A DNA stretch of 64,000 nucleotides from Elizabethkingia bruuniana (GTDB lineage: Bacteria > Bacteroidota > Bacteroidia > Flavobacteriales > Weeksellaceae), in NCBI RefSeq assembly GCF_002024805.1, contig NZ_CP014337.1, positions 2,294,001 through 2,358,000 on the forward strand. Reading direction: 5' to 3'. Below, piece by piece: positions 7,856-16,919 of the stretch (position 1 is its first letter; each line of letters opens with the position of its first letter). A program made the translations under genes and the position numbers. The notes beneath the pieces were generated by a model that made no database searches, was not told the DNA's origin, and worked only from the letters and a program-made list of their open reading frames with translations.

Positions 7856-10800
7856 ATGAAAAAATGGACATTCAGAAAATGGAATAATTCATTAGGCTGG
7901 CTGATATTCGGAATTGCGCTAATTACCTATTTCTCTACAATGGAGCGCAAACTTAGCTTTTGGGATTGTGGTGAATATATTGCCTCTGCCATAAAGTTAC
8001 AAGTAACACATGCTCCCGGCGCCGCCTTATTTCAACTTATAGGTGCAACACTTTCTGCATTTGCATTCGGTAACGGACAAAATTATGCTTTGATTATTAA
8101 CGGAATCTCAGCACTATGCAGTGCCTTTACTATTCTATTTTTATTCTGGACAGTTACCCATTTCGCCAAAAACTTTTTCCAGAGTTCTCAAAAAGAACTA
8201 AACGCTAATCAGACTTTTGCTGTTTTATTCTCAGGGATTGTCGGAGCTTTAGCTTTTACATTCAGCGATACCTTTTGGTTTTCAGCTGTAGAAGGCGAAG
8301 TATATGCTATGGCTAGTATGTTTATTGCTCTTATTTTGTGGCTTATCTGCAAATGGGAAGAAGACTTTGATCAGAAAGATAATCAACGCTGGATTATCCT
8401 GATTTTCTTTATCACAGGACTTTCATTAGGTGTTCATATGATGTGTATGCTTGCCGTTCCTGCTGTATGTCTGATTTATTATAGCAAAAAATATAAATTC
8501 ACATGGAAAAGTTTTTTATTAGCTAACCTTATTACTTTAGTCGTTCTGGCAATGGTATTCAAGGTTGTTTTCCCTACATTAATGACGATCTTCTCCAGAA
8601 GTGAAATTACTTTTGTCAATGGATTTGGATTACCATTTCATTCAGGAACTATTTTTTCGTTTTTGGCATTAGTTGCTGCATCATACTACATCTTAAAATT
8701 TGCTCGAAAGAAATCCAGCGATTTATTACAAACCATCACATTAAGCTCGGTATTTCTTATCATAGGCTTTTTCTGTTGGATGGTTTTGCCGGTTCGAGCC
8801 AATGCCAATCCGGCAATCAATCTTAATAATCCTGATAGTGCAATTGGACTTTTAGATTACTACAACCGTGTTCAGTATGGAGATTGGCCTACTACCTATG
8901 GAGAAAATTATACTGCTTATTTAGATCCCGATGGTATTGAGAAAAATGATGACGGAAGTTATAAAACAGTAAAAACAGGTAATGTCTATGTAAAGAATGA
9001 ACAAACAGGCAGATACGATTTAATCGACACTCGTGATGATCTTGTCTATAATAAAAATCAGATAAGCTTTCTGCCGAGAATGTTCAGTAATGATAAAACG
9101 GTTATTCCAAATTACATGTCTATGTATGGAGCTCCGGAATTTAGCTTTAATTATGATAATGAAGATATCGCCAATGACAAAGATGCCTACACAGCATTTG
9201 AAGCCATGAAGAAGAAATATGATGAAGGAAGTATTACGTATCAGGATTATATAAATGCAAAAAAATACAATCTTATCCACGTCAAAAAACCTGGTTTTGG
9301 ACAAAACCTAAACTATTTTATATCCTTTCAGAATGGTTATTACTTTGTAAGATATTTGCTGTGGAATTTCGTTGGCAGACAAAATGACCTTCAGGGGGAG
9401 TTTCAGGATAACCGTGGAAACTGGATCAGCGGATTCTCTACTGTGGATAATGCTTTGTATGGTGATCAGGAACATCTTTCATCTCAGTTCAGAAATGAAT
9501 CAACAGTAAAGTTTTTCTTCTTGCCCCTAATTTTAGGCTTAATAGGTTTTTTCTTTCAGTTAAATAAAGATTTCGGAAGATTTTATGCCCTATTATCTTT
9601 ATTTATACTAACCAGTTTCGGAATCATTTATTACACAGGTGTGAAACCTTTCGAGCCACGTGAACGCGATTACGCTGTTGTTGGTTCTTTTTATGCCTTT
9701 GCTATCTGGATCGGATTAGGTGCTACAGCTCTTTTTTATCTGGTACAGTATAAAATTAAAAAAACAAATCTCAACTGGGCAGTCGGAGCTCTTTTATTAG
9801 GGATTCCTCTTATGATGGGCTTTCAGAATTATCGTCCACATGACAGGAGCCAGAAAACAGCAGCTTATGACAGCGCCTACTCTATCCTGAAATCCTTACC
9901 AAAAGACAGCGTAATGATTACTTATGCTGATAATGACACTTATCCAACATTTGGATTACAACAGACCGAGAACTTCCGCGATGATGTAAGAATTGTGCAT
10001 CAGGCATTAGTATCAAAATCATGGTTTATTAATCAGACGATGAGAAAAATAAACAATTCCGAAAAACTCCCTCTACGTTTAACGCCGGAAGAATATCAGG
10101 AAGGAACCAATGAACAGGTATATCTCATGAGTAAAGAGGAATGGAAAAGTATATTCGATAATCTTGATGCCCAGGGAGAGAATTCAAAAGCGCTAGCTTC
10201 TTTCAGAAAATACATAACCCAAGATTCTATGACCTTTCAGGAGGCTATAGCCTTTCTGAAAATGAAATCTGAAGATAAAGATCAGATTCTTCAAATGATC
10301 TTTGCAGGTGATAAATATGCAAAACTGAACTTCCTTCCTGTTCACACTTTTACCCTTCCCGTAAATACCAAAAACGCAGTAGAAGCCGGAATTATAAAAC
10401 CCGAAAACGCTGCATTCACTGAAAAGAACCTGGTCGTAAACTACACGGATAATACCATGTACAAATACAATCTTTTTCTGATGGATTTATTAGCAAATTT
10501 CGACTGGAAAAGACCTATTAATTTCTCAGCAACAGGTATGTCAGATCCCGCAGACATGTTCTTTTTAAGAGATTATCTGCAGTTTGATGGCTTCTCCTAT
10601 CGTCTCGTTCCTATAAAAACAATCCAGGAGGATACTCCTCGCGGTGATATTGGACGCGTAGATGCAGAAGAACTTTACAGAACAGTAAAAAACTTCAAAT
10701 GGGGAAATTTCAAAAATCTCTATAACCATTACGATGAAATTGCAATGAGCAATATTATGAGCTATCGACTAACAGCTTCCCGTGCAGCACAAGCATTGGT

Positions 10801-11347
10801 TGAAAAAGGAGATAAAAAAAGAGCTTTAGAACTCCTGGATTTAGCCTCATCAGAAATTCCGTTCGAGAAATATAATGATCCACGTTCTGTAGATGATATG
10901 GTTTATAGTTATCTGCTAGCCGGCAACGAGAAAAAAGCACTGGCACTGGCTGCTAAAGTACAAAGCAATACATTACAGGATTATAATTACTACAAAAGCC
11001 TGGATAAAAAACATCAAAAAACGATGAAAAAGGATATGGCTTCACAGCCTTATTATTATTCTATGGTTGCTAAAAGTATAGCGAATGCCTATTCGAGAAA
11101 TGGTCAAAAAGAAAAAGGTTTAAAATATCTTCTGAATGCACTAAAACCAGTTGATTCAGAATTCAGAGCTTACCTTGTACAACTTCAAAATACTAAAGCA
11201 GAATACAAACAGGAAAAAGTGGACCAAGTACAGGAAATCACTCCTTTCTATGAGTATTTATTCGATGCGATGCAGCCTTATGACTCAGCTTATGCATCTG
11301 CCAGAATGAAACAGATTAATTCGGATATTATGAAAGCGGTACAGTAG
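7856..11347 (+). CDS. DUF2723 family membrane glycosyltransferase (protein O-mannosyltransferase-like)
   Basis: An 1163-aa membrane protein. The N-terminal DUF2723 domain (about residues 15-320) has roughly ten membrane helices and the early motif SFWDCGEYIASA, with aspartate and glutamate in the first extracytoplasmic loop as in GT-C enzymes. More helices occur near residues 550-660, and a soluble domain follows that ends in helical, TPR-like repeats (about 950-1130). By family it is expected to move a sugar from a lipid carrier onto proteins or lipids outside the cytoplasm, possibly in general O-glycosylation of exported proteins. Acceptor and donor are unknown. It stands alone with long spacers on both sides. 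Confidence 0.88.
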   Translation: MKKWTFRKWNNSLGWLIFGIALITYFSTMERKLSFWDCGEYIASAIKLQVTHAPGAALFQLIGATLSAFAFGNGQNYALIINGISALCSAFTILFLFWTVTHFAKNFFQSSQKELNANQTFAVLFSGIVGALAFTFSDTFWFSAVEGEVYAMASMFIALILWLICKWEEDFDQKDNQRWIILIFFITGLSLGVHMMCMLAVPAVCLIYYSKKYKFTWKSFLLANLITLVVLAMVFKVVFPTLMTIFSRSEITFVNGFGLPFHSGTIFSFLALVAASYYILKFARKKSSDLLQTITLSSVFLIIGFFCWMVLPVRANANPAINLNNPDSAIGLLDYYNRVQYGDWPTTYGENYTAYLDPDGIEKNDDGSYKTVKTGNVYVKNEQTGRYDLIDTRDDLVYNKNQISFLPRMFSNDKTVIPNYMSMYGAPEFSFNYDNEDIANDKDAYTAFEAMKKKYDEGSITYQDYINAKKYNLIHVKKPGFGQNLNYFISFQNGYYFVRYLLWNFVGRQNDLQGEFQDNRGNWISGFSTVDNALYGDQEHLSSQFRNESTVKFFFLPLILGLIGFFFQLNKDFGRFYALLSLFILTSFGIIYYTGVKPFEPRERDYAVVGSFYAFAIWIGLGATALFYLVQYKIKKTNLNWAVGALLLGIPLMMGFQNYRPHDRSQKTAAYDSAYSILKSLPKDSVMITYADNDTYPTFGLQQTENFRDDVRIVHQALVSKSWFINQTMRKINNSEKLPLRLTPEEYQEGTNEQVYLMSKEEWKSIFDNLDAQGENSKALASFRKYITQDSMTFQEAIAFLKMKSEDKDQILQMIFAGDKYAKLNFLPVHTFTLPVNTKNAVEAGIIKPENAAFTEKNLVVNYTDNTMYKYNLFLMDLLANFDWKRPINFSATGMSDPADMFFLRDYLQFDGFSYRLVPIKTIQEDTPRGDIGRVDAEELYRTVKNFKWGNFKNLYNHYDEIAMSNIMSYRLTASRAAQALVEKGDKKRALELLDLASSEIPFEKYNDPRSVDDMVYSYLLAGNEKKALALAAKVQSNTLQDYNYYKSLDKKHQKTMKKDMASQPYYYSMVAKSIANAYSRNGQKEKGLKYLLNALKPVDSEFRAYLVQLQNTKAEYKQEKVDQVQEITPFYEYLFDAMQPYDSAYASARMKQINSDIMKAVQ

Positions 11348-11349
11348 TT

Positions 11350-11413
11350 GAATCGTTAATCATTGAATCGTCAATAGGTAAATGGTAAATGGTAAATAGT
11401 GAATAGTGAATGT
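11350..11413. repeat. Degenerate short tandem repeats (GGTAAAT/AGTGAAT units)
   Basis: After the DUF2723 stop there are two copies of TTGAATCGT spaced by 15 bases, then GGTAAAT repeated three times and AGTGAAT repeated twice, all seven-base units. It is non-coding and AT-rich. Confidence 0.6.
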
Positions 11414-11491
11414 TCTAACTTCTAATATCTATTTTCTTCCAAATTGTACAATACAACTAAATCTCCTAATATTATATTAAAATCCTGATAT

Positions 11492-12016
11492 ATGAAAAAA
11501 TCCGATATCACAAAAATGCCAGGCTACTACGACCGTTATATCAATCTGGTAGATGACATTGAAATTCTGAAAGCTTTTGACGAGAGTATTCAGCAGATTG
11601 ATCAGATAAACATCGATCAGTTACTTCAACTGGGAGATAGTGTTTATGCTCCCGAAAAATGGACAATCAAACAGATTATACAACATATCATAGATACTGA
11701 AAGAGTCTTTACAGAAAGAACAACACGTTTTGCCCGACAAGATGGTGTAACTCCGCAGGGATTTGATGAAAATCTCTTTGCTGACAATGCAAAAGTAAAT
11801 CACCGTACCTTAGAAAGTCTTTTGAAAGAACTAAAAAGTGTTCGTATAGCCAGCAAAGCAATGTTTGAAGGTTTTGATGATGAAACAATACAACATTCGG
11901 GTAATAATTATAATACAGAGATGTCTGTATTGGCAATGGGTTTCACCATGGTGGGACATCAGATCCACCATTTTAATATCATCAGAGAAAGATATCTTCC
12001 ATTATTACAAAACTAA
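11492..12016 (+). CDS. DinB-family protein (metal-dependent four-helix bundle)
   Basis: A 174-aa DinB-fold protein. The family's histidine triad is visible: HIIDTERVF around residue 70 and GHQIHHFNIIRERYLP near residue 155. The pattern KWTIKQIIQHIIDTE is typical of this group. DinB/YfiT proteins bind a divalent metal and in characterised cases act as thiol S-transferases, but the substrate here is unknown. It is 60 bases upstream of the Ada-like gene on the same strand and could be co-transcribed with the alkylation-repair set. Confidence 0.88.
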   Translation: MKKSDITKMPGYYDRYINLVDDIEILKAFDESIQQIDQINIDQLLQLGDSVYAPEKWTIKQIIQHIIDTERVFTERTTRFARQDGVTPQGFDENLFADNAKVNHRTLESLLKELKSVRIASKAMFEGFDDETIQHSGNNYNTEMSVLAMGFTMVGHQIHHFNIIRERYLPLLQN

Positions 12017-12076
12017 GCAAGATTCGGGTTTTATTATAGTACCACTTATCGGAAATTTGTTTCAAATATAACAGAG

Positions 12077-12922
12077 ATGAAACCACAAACCGACATTAAC
12101 TTTCAACGTGTTGCCGAAGCTATAGAATACATTCAGCAACACTTCAAAGAACAACCAAGTCTGGAGGATATTGCAGATAATGTACATGTAAGTCCCTATC
12201 ATTTCCAACGGATATTTAGTGACTGGGCTGGTACTTCCCCTAAGAAGTTCCTCCAATACATAAGCCTTCAGTATGCTAAAGATTTACTAAAACAAAATGC
12301 TACACTAGCTGAAGCAGCCTATGAAACAGGTCTTTCCGGAACAGGAAGATTACACGATCTGTTCATCAATATAGAAGGTATGACACCTTTCGAGTATAAA
12401 AACGGTGGCGAAAGTTTACATATTAATTATAGCTTTTACAATAGTACTTTCGGTTCTGTTTTTATAGCCTCTACTACGAAAGGAATCTGTGCAATGACTT
12501 TTTATGAAAATAAGGATGATGCCATCCAGCAGCTTAAAAAGCAATTTCCAAATGCAATATTACGAGAACAAAGCGATGCTTTTCAAGAAAATGCATTATC
12601 TATTTTCAGCAAGGACTGGCAACACATAAATAAAATAAAGTTACATCTGAAAGGAACAGATTTCCAGTTAAAAGTATGGGAAGCTCTCCTTAAAATACCT
12701 TTAGGTGAGCTTACTACTTATGGTTATCTGGCAGAGCAAATCAATAATCCAAAAGCTTCCAGAGCAGTAGGAACAGCCATAGGGAGTAATCCTGTAGCAT
12801 TTCTTATTCCTTGTCACAGAGTAATTCAATCTACCGGAAAAATTGGAGGCTACATGTGGGGACCTACGCGTAAAACCGCTATTATCGGATGGGAACAGGC
12901 AAGAGTAAATGCTGATCTTTAG
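12077..12922 (+). CDS. ada: AraC-type regulator fused to O6-methylguanine-DNA methyltransferase (Ada C-terminal type)
   Basis: A 281-aa fusion. Residues about 8-105 are an AraC helix-turn-helix pair (LEDIADNVHVSPYHFQRIF). Residues about 115-275 are the MGMT domain with acceptor Cys246 in PCHRVIQ, followed by KIGGYMWG. It removes O6-alkyl groups from guanine irreversibly and may activate transcription. Unlike classical Ada it lacks the N-terminal zinc-binding domain that senses methylphosphotriesters; a stand-alone relative of that domain is encoded two genes downstream. Four repair genes follow with tiny gaps or overlap, so this is probably the regulator of its own operon. Confidence 0.93.
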   Translation: MKPQTDINFQRVAEAIEYIQQHFKEQPSLEDIADNVHVSPYHFQRIFSDWAGTSPKKFLQYISLQYAKDLLKQNATLAEAAYETGLSGTGRLHDLFINIEGMTPFEYKNGGESLHINYSFYNSTFGSVFIASTTKGICAMTFYENKDDAIQQLKKQFPNAILREQSDAFQENALSIFSKDWQHINKIKLHLKGTDFQLKVWEALLKIPLGELTTYGYLAEQINNPKASRAVGTAIGSNPVAFLIPCHRVIQSTGKIGGYMWGPTRKTAIIGWEQARVNADL

Positions 12923-12931
12923 TTAGAAATT

Positions 12932-13645
12932 ATGACGACACTTATTCAAAAAATCGAGAATATTGATTGGGAGAAAGTAACAGAAGACATGCACCAGAAT
13001 GGTTACGCAATTATCCCAGGTCTTATCGATAACAAGTCTTGTGAAGAACTAAAAGCAGGTTACGAAAAAGCCGGAGCCTACAGAAAAAGAGTAATTATGG
13101 AACGCCATAGGTTTGGATTAGGTGAATACAAATACTACGACTATCCTTTACCCAACATTATTCAGAATATAAGAACCAATATCTATCCATATTTGGCACC
13201 AATTGCGAATACATGGTTTAGAGCTTTGCAAATAGACAAACAGTTTCCACTGGTTCATGAAGAATTATTATCCGAATGTCATGCAAACGAGCAGAAAAAA
13301 GCAACAGCCTTAATCTTAAAATATGGGAAGGGTGGCTTTAATACATTACATCAGGATCTTTATGGCGATGTGTATTTCCCTATACAGGTTGTCTTAATGT
13401 TAACTCAACCTGAAGAAGATTTTACTGGCGGAGAATTCGTTCTCACCCAGCAAATTCCCAGAGCCCAGTCTAAGGCAATAGTGTTAAAGCCTAATAAAGG
13501 CGATTTACTGATATTTACAACTAACTTTAAACCTGAAAAAGGCGCTAAAGGCTATTACAGGGTTAATATGAAACATGGTGTAAGTGAAGTAAAGAATGGC
13601 AACAGGTATACATTAGGTATTATATTTCACGATGCCTTAAATTAG
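12932..13645 (+). CDS. 2OG-Fe(II) oxygenase in the alkylation-repair operon
   Basis: A 237-aa double-stranded beta-helix dioxygenase. The iron ligands appear as His140 and Asp142 in HQDLYGD and His215 in MKHGV, with Arg225 (NGNRYTLG) for 2-oxoglutarate. It is preceded by QPEEDFTGGEFVL as in prolyl-hydroxylase-like families. It is distinct from the AlkB gene two genes on. It lies 9 bases after ada and one base before the Ada zinc-domain gene. From position alone a repair role on alkylated DNA or a damage-linked protein hydroxylation is likely; the substrate is not known. Confidence 0.88.
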   Translation: MTTLIQKIENIDWEKVTEDMHQNGYAIIPGLIDNKSCEELKAGYEKAGAYRKRVIMERHRFGLGEYKYYDYPLPNIIQNIRTNIYPYLAPIANTWFRALQIDKQFPLVHEELLSECHANEQKKATALILKYGKGGFNTLHQDLYGDVYFPIQVVLMLTQPEEDFTGGEFVLTQQIPRAQSKAIVLKPNKGDLLIFTTNFKPEKGAKGYYRVNMKHGVSEVKNGNRYTLGIIFHDALN

Positions 13646-13646
13646 T

Positions 13647-13892
13647 ATGATAAAACATATTGATATTTCTGATTTGGAGCTGAGAAATAAAATCCGAAGA
13701 AAAGATATTTTGTTGGGTGGAAACAGGAAACTCAAAATATATGGTACATTATCCTGTACATCCGGAAAACGAATGAAAAGGGAAAACAGGGTTTTCTTTA
13801 TTTCTGAACAAGATGCCCTAGAAAAGGCATATCGTCCATGTGGACATTGTATGAAAGAACAATACAGCAAATGGAAAAATGGAATTATTTGA
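13647..13892 (+). CDS. Stand-alone Ada metal-binding domain protein, 81 aa
   Basis: This small protein aligns with the N-terminal zinc domain of Ada: LSCTSGKRM corresponds to the Cys38-x3-Cys42 segment, and AYRPCGHC to the second cysteine pair. Cys37, Cys65 and Cys68 are present, but the position of the second ligand holds Lys41. The acceptor-type cysteine is therefore kept while one of four zinc ligands is missing. It overlaps the AlkB gene by 14 bases. It could act as a methylphosphotriester sensor or acceptor in trans with the AraC-MGMT protein, or have lost metal binding and serve another role. Confidence 0.85.
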   Translation: MIKHIDISDLELRNKIRRKDILLGGNRKLKIYGTLSCTSGKRMKRENRVFFISEQDALEKAYRPCGHCMKEQYSKWKNGII

Positions 13893-14487
13893 ACGCGAAA
13901 TAGACAGCACAGCAAACCTACTCCCAAAAGACGGAACAGTTAATTATTACGGAAAAATATTCTCTTTAGAAGAAGCCGATTATTATTATCAGTTATTATT
14001 ATCTGAAATCGAATGGCGAAATGATGAGGCCATAATCTTCGGAAAAAAAATTCTGACCAAACGAAAAGTAGCCTGGTACGGAGACATACCTTTTGAATAT
14101 ACCTACTCCAACGCTACCAAAACGGCACTTCCATGGACCGAAAATCTTTTGGTATTAAAAAAAATTGCTGAGCAAACTACCGGCGAAACTTATAATTCTT
14201 GTCTGTTAAATCTCTACCATTCCGGGGATGAGGGTATGGCCTGGCACAGTGATGCCGAAAAGGATCTGAAAAAGCATGGTGCCATTGGTTCTATGAGCTT
14301 TGGTGCAGAAAGAAAGTTTGCTTTCAAACATAAAAAAACACAAGAAAAAGTAGAGCTTATACTGGAACACGGCAGCCTGCTCGTAATGAAAAATGAAACT
14401 CAGGATTTCTGGCTGCATCGGCTTCCACCAACTAAAAAATTCTTTAAAGAAAGGGTAAACTTAACCTTCCGCACCATTGTTGAATAA
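13879..14487 (+). CDS. alkB: AlkB-like DNA/RNA dealkylating dioxygenase
   Basis: A 202-aa 2OG-Fe(II) dioxygenase of the AlkB family, which oxidatively removes 1-methyladenine and 3-methylcytosine type lesions. The HxD...H triad is His123, Asp125 (AWHSDAE) and His180 (WLHRLPP), with Arg192 and Arg198 in ERVNLTFR for 2-oxoglutarate. Length and the NLYHSGDEGMAWH segment fit the short ALKBH2/3-like bacterial group. Its start lies inside the preceding zinc-domain gene, which implies coupling. It is the last recognisable repair gene of the set. Confidence 0.93.
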   Translation: MELFEREIDSTANLLPKDGTVNYYGKIFSLEEADYYYQLLLSEIEWRNDEAIIFGKKILTKRKVAWYGDIPFEYTYSNATKTALPWTENLLVLKKIAEQTTGETYNSCLLNLYHSGDEGMAWHSDAEKDLKKHGAIGSMSFGAERKFAFKHKKTQEKVELILEHGSLLVMKNETQDFWLHRLPPTKKFFKERVNLTFRTIVE

Positions 14488-14526
14488 AAGTTATTTCTTA
14501 TCTTTAATAGATTAATTCTTACTAAG

Positions 14527-15102
14527 ATGAGCAATGATAGTTATTTACAAAGTGTAAAGAAACAATTTTCTTATTACAAAGCTCTGGCAGAAAAAACTTT
14601 CGCACAACTTACCGAAGAACAATTATTCTGGCAATACAACGAAGAAAGCAACAGCATTGCTGTCATTGCGAAACATTTAGCCGGAAATATGCTTTCCAGA
14701 TGGACAGATATATTTAATACAGACGGTGAAAAAGAATGGAGAAACCGCGATGCTGAATTTGAAAATGATTTTCAGTCTAAAACCGAGTTACTAGACTTTT
14801 GGGATAAAGGCTGGAATGTTTTCCAAACAACTCTGGAATCACTTACTGATGAGGATTTAGAAAAAATCATCTATATCCGAAATCAGGGTCATACAGTTTT
14901 AGAAGCTATCAACAGACAGCTTGCCCACTACCCTTACCATGTTGGCCAAATTGTTTTTATCGGAAAAATGATATGCAATCAGGATTGGGAAAGTCTTTCT
15001 ATTCCCAGAAATACATCTGCTAATTACAATCAGAATATGTTTAACAAACCCAAACACAGAGAACATTTTACAGACGAAACATTAAATACAAACAATAAAT
15101 AA
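14527..15102 (+). CDS. DUF1572/DinB-like protein
   Basis: A 191-aa helical protein of the DUF1572 branch of the DinB fold. Metal-ligand histidines are seen in AKHLAGNMLSRW and in HYPYHVGQIVFIGK. The WDKGW and SIPRNTSANYN segments are typical of this group. It begins 39 bases after alkB and its stop overlaps the csaA start (TAATG), so it is probably part of the same transcript. Enzymatic activity is unknown. It is the second DinB-type gene at this locus; the other precedes ada. Confidence 0.87.
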   Translation: MSNDSYLQSVKKQFSYYKALAEKTFAQLTEEQLFWQYNEESNSIAVIAKHLAGNMLSRWTDIFNTDGEKEWRNRDAEFENDFQSKTELLDFWDKGWNVFQTTLESLTDEDLEKIIYIRNQGHTVLEAINRQLAHYPYHVGQIVFIGKMICNQDWESLSIPRNTSANYNQNMFNKPKHREHFTDETLNTNNK

Positions 15103-15446
15103 TGGATATTAAACCTGAGATTACCTGGTCAGATTTTGAGAAGATTGACATGCGCGTAGGGACTATTATTTCTGCAGCAGTTTTTGAAAAGGCCAGAAAG
15201 CCAGCTTATCAGCTGGAAATAGATTTTGGAGATTTGGGAATAAAAAAGTCTTCTGCCCAGATCACTGATCTTTATAATACGGATATATTAGTAGGACAAC
15301 AGATTATTGCTGTTGTAAACTTTCCGAAAAAACAAATAGCCAATTTTTTCAGTGAATGCCTTGTACTGGGCATTGTAGGCTCCAATCAGGTTATTACATT
15401 ATTACAGCCAGAGCAAAAAGCTACTAATGGATTACCTATAGCGTAA
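15102..15446 (+). CDS. csaA: CsaA-type tRNA-binding domain protein
   Basis: A 114-aa OB-fold protein of the EMAP/tRNA-binding domain family. It carries FEKIDMRVGTI, the family signature KSSAQITDLY and the C-terminal CLVLGIVGSNQVITLLQPE. CsaA binds tRNA and has been described as an export-related chaperone in Bacillus. The ATG shares a base with the stop of the DUF1572 gene. Length is normal. Confidence 0.92.
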   Translation: MDIKPEITWSDFEKIDMRVGTIISAAVFEKARKPAYQLEIDFGDLGIKKSSAQITDLYNTDILVGQQIIAVVNFPKKQIANFFSECLVLGIVGSNQVITLLQPEQKATNGLPIA

Positions 15447-15486
15447 AAGTTATCATACATCAATGAACACGCTATCAGTTCCGTTG

Positions 15487-15494
15487 TATTTTTG
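15487..15494 (+). promoter_or_regulatory. -7 box (TATTTTTG) upstream of ygiD
   Basis: A full TAnnTTTG match 23 bases before the ATG. No convincing TTG at the expected upstream distance. Confidence 0.4.
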
Positions 15495-15517
15495 CTTTAT
15501 CAAATGAGACAAATACA

Positions 15518-16336
15518 ATGGAACTTAATCATTTAAAATCATTCACCAATGGACTTCCCAATACCGAAAAAATGCCGGTCCTATTTCTGGGACACGGCAG
15601 TCCTATGAATGCCATTGAAGAAAATGATTTTGTTAATGGTTGGCGAAAAATTGGTCAGTCAATTCCAAAACCAGCCGCTGTTATATGTATTTCTGCTCAC
15701 TGGGAAACATCCGGTACCAAGGTAACAGCTGTTCCTCATCCAAAGACTATACACGATTTTTATGGCTTTCCACCCGAACTTTTCGCAGTACAATATCCTG
15801 CTCCCGGAAGTCCGGAACTTGCCACAGAATTATCGGAAGTAATAGATATTACACCTGTGGAGCTAGACAAAATGTGGGGACTAGATCACGGTGCATGGAG
15901 TGTTATAAAATTCCTTTATCCGGATGCTGATATTCCGGTTATTGAATTCAGTATAGACGTTCATAAATCACCCAAAGAACATTATGAACTGGCAAAGGAA
16001 TTACAATATCTACGGCATAAAGGAGTATTAATTGTAGGTAGTGGTAATATTGTTCACAATCTTCGTATGATGAACTGGCGTCAGCCGGAAACTGGCTACG
16101 ATTGGGCTATAGAAGCCAATGACACTTTCAAAAATTATTTATTGCAGGACAAACAGGAAGAATTATTGAAATTTCAAGGTATCAGCTCTGCAAATCAACT
16201 TTCTGTTCCTACCCCTGAACATTATATTCCTTCTCTCTATGCTTATGCATTAAGAGATAATAATGATAGTATAAAATTATTTAACGATCAGTTAATTTAT
16301 GGTTCGATAGGAATGCTTTCCTTTCAGATAGGATAA
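15518..16336 (+). CDS. ygiD: 4,5-DOPA dioxygenase extradiol (YgiD type)
   Basis: A 272-aa class III extradiol ring-cleavage dioxygenase-like protein. LFLGHGSPMNA near residue 25, CISAHWETSGT near 60, LDHGAWSVIKFLYP near 125 and GSGNIVHNLR near 175 give the zinc/iron-binding histidines of the YgiD/DODA family. The physiological substrate in bacteria is uncertain. A -7 box-like TATTTTTG at 15487-15494 stands before it, so it is probably transcribed separately from csaA. Confidence 0.9.
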   Translation: MELNHLKSFTNGLPNTEKMPVLFLGHGSPMNAIEENDFVNGWRKIGQSIPKPAAVICISAHWETSGTKVTAVPHPKTIHDFYGFPPELFAVQYPAPGSPELATELSEVIDITPVELDKMWGLDHGAWSVIKFLYPDADIPVIEFSIDVHKSPKEHYELAKELQYLRHKGVLIVGSGNIVHNLRMMNWRQPETGYDWAIEANDTFKNYLLQDKQEELLKFQGISSANQLSVPTPEHYIPSLYAYALRDNNDSIKLFNDQLIYGSIGMLSFQIG

Positions 16337-16380
16337 AACAAACTTTAACAAAATATTTAATCATTAAAATTTAAGAAATT

Positions 16381-16899
16381 ATGGCAACTAAATGGAACTT
16401 AGACCCTTCACATTCTGAAGTACAATTTAAAGTAAAACACATGGTAATCTCTACTGTGAGTGGCGAATTACAGATTTTCGATGCAGCTATTGAAGCTGAA
16501 AATGATGATTTTAGCCATGCAAAGATTAATTTCTCTGCAGATGTAAACTCTATCAATACAAAAAACAAAGACAGAGACAATCACCTAAAAAGCGATGATT
16601 TCTTTTCTGCTAATCAATATCCGGAAATTAAATTTACGAGTACTTCTGGTATAGAAAACGGTAAAATCGCCGGAGATTTAGAAATTAAGGGTATCAGCAA
16701 GCCAGTTGTATTAGATGCTGACTTTGGCGGTGTAATCAACGATCCTTTCGGATTTGTAAGAGCAGGTTTCGAAATTTCAGGAAAAATCAACAGAAAAGAT
16801 TTTGGACTTTCTTGGAGCCAGACTACTGAAGCTGGTGGCTTAGTTGTTTCTGACGAAGTTAAGCTTATCGCTAATGTAGAATTTACAAAAGCTCAATAA
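16381..16899 (+). CDS. YceI family protein (no signal peptide)
   Basis: A 172-aa lipocalin-like YceI protein, a fold that binds polyisoprenoid or other lipids. It opens ATKWNLDPSHSEVQFKVKHM and carries the family pattern NRKDFGLSW near the C-terminus. Unlike many YceI proteins it has no signal peptide and is expected in the cytoplasm. Monocistronic, with a strong terminator 20 bases downstream. Confidence 0.92.
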   Translation: MATKWNLDPSHSEVQFKVKHMVISTVSGELQIFDAAIEAENDDFSHAKINFSADVNSINTKNKDRDNHLKSDDFFSANQYPEIKFTSTSGIENGKIAGDLEIKGISKPVVLDADFGGVINDPFGFVRAGFEISGKINRKDFGLSWSQTTEAGGLVVSDEVKLIANVEFTKAQ

Positions 16900-16919
16900 G
16901 AAAATATTCTGAACAAAAT

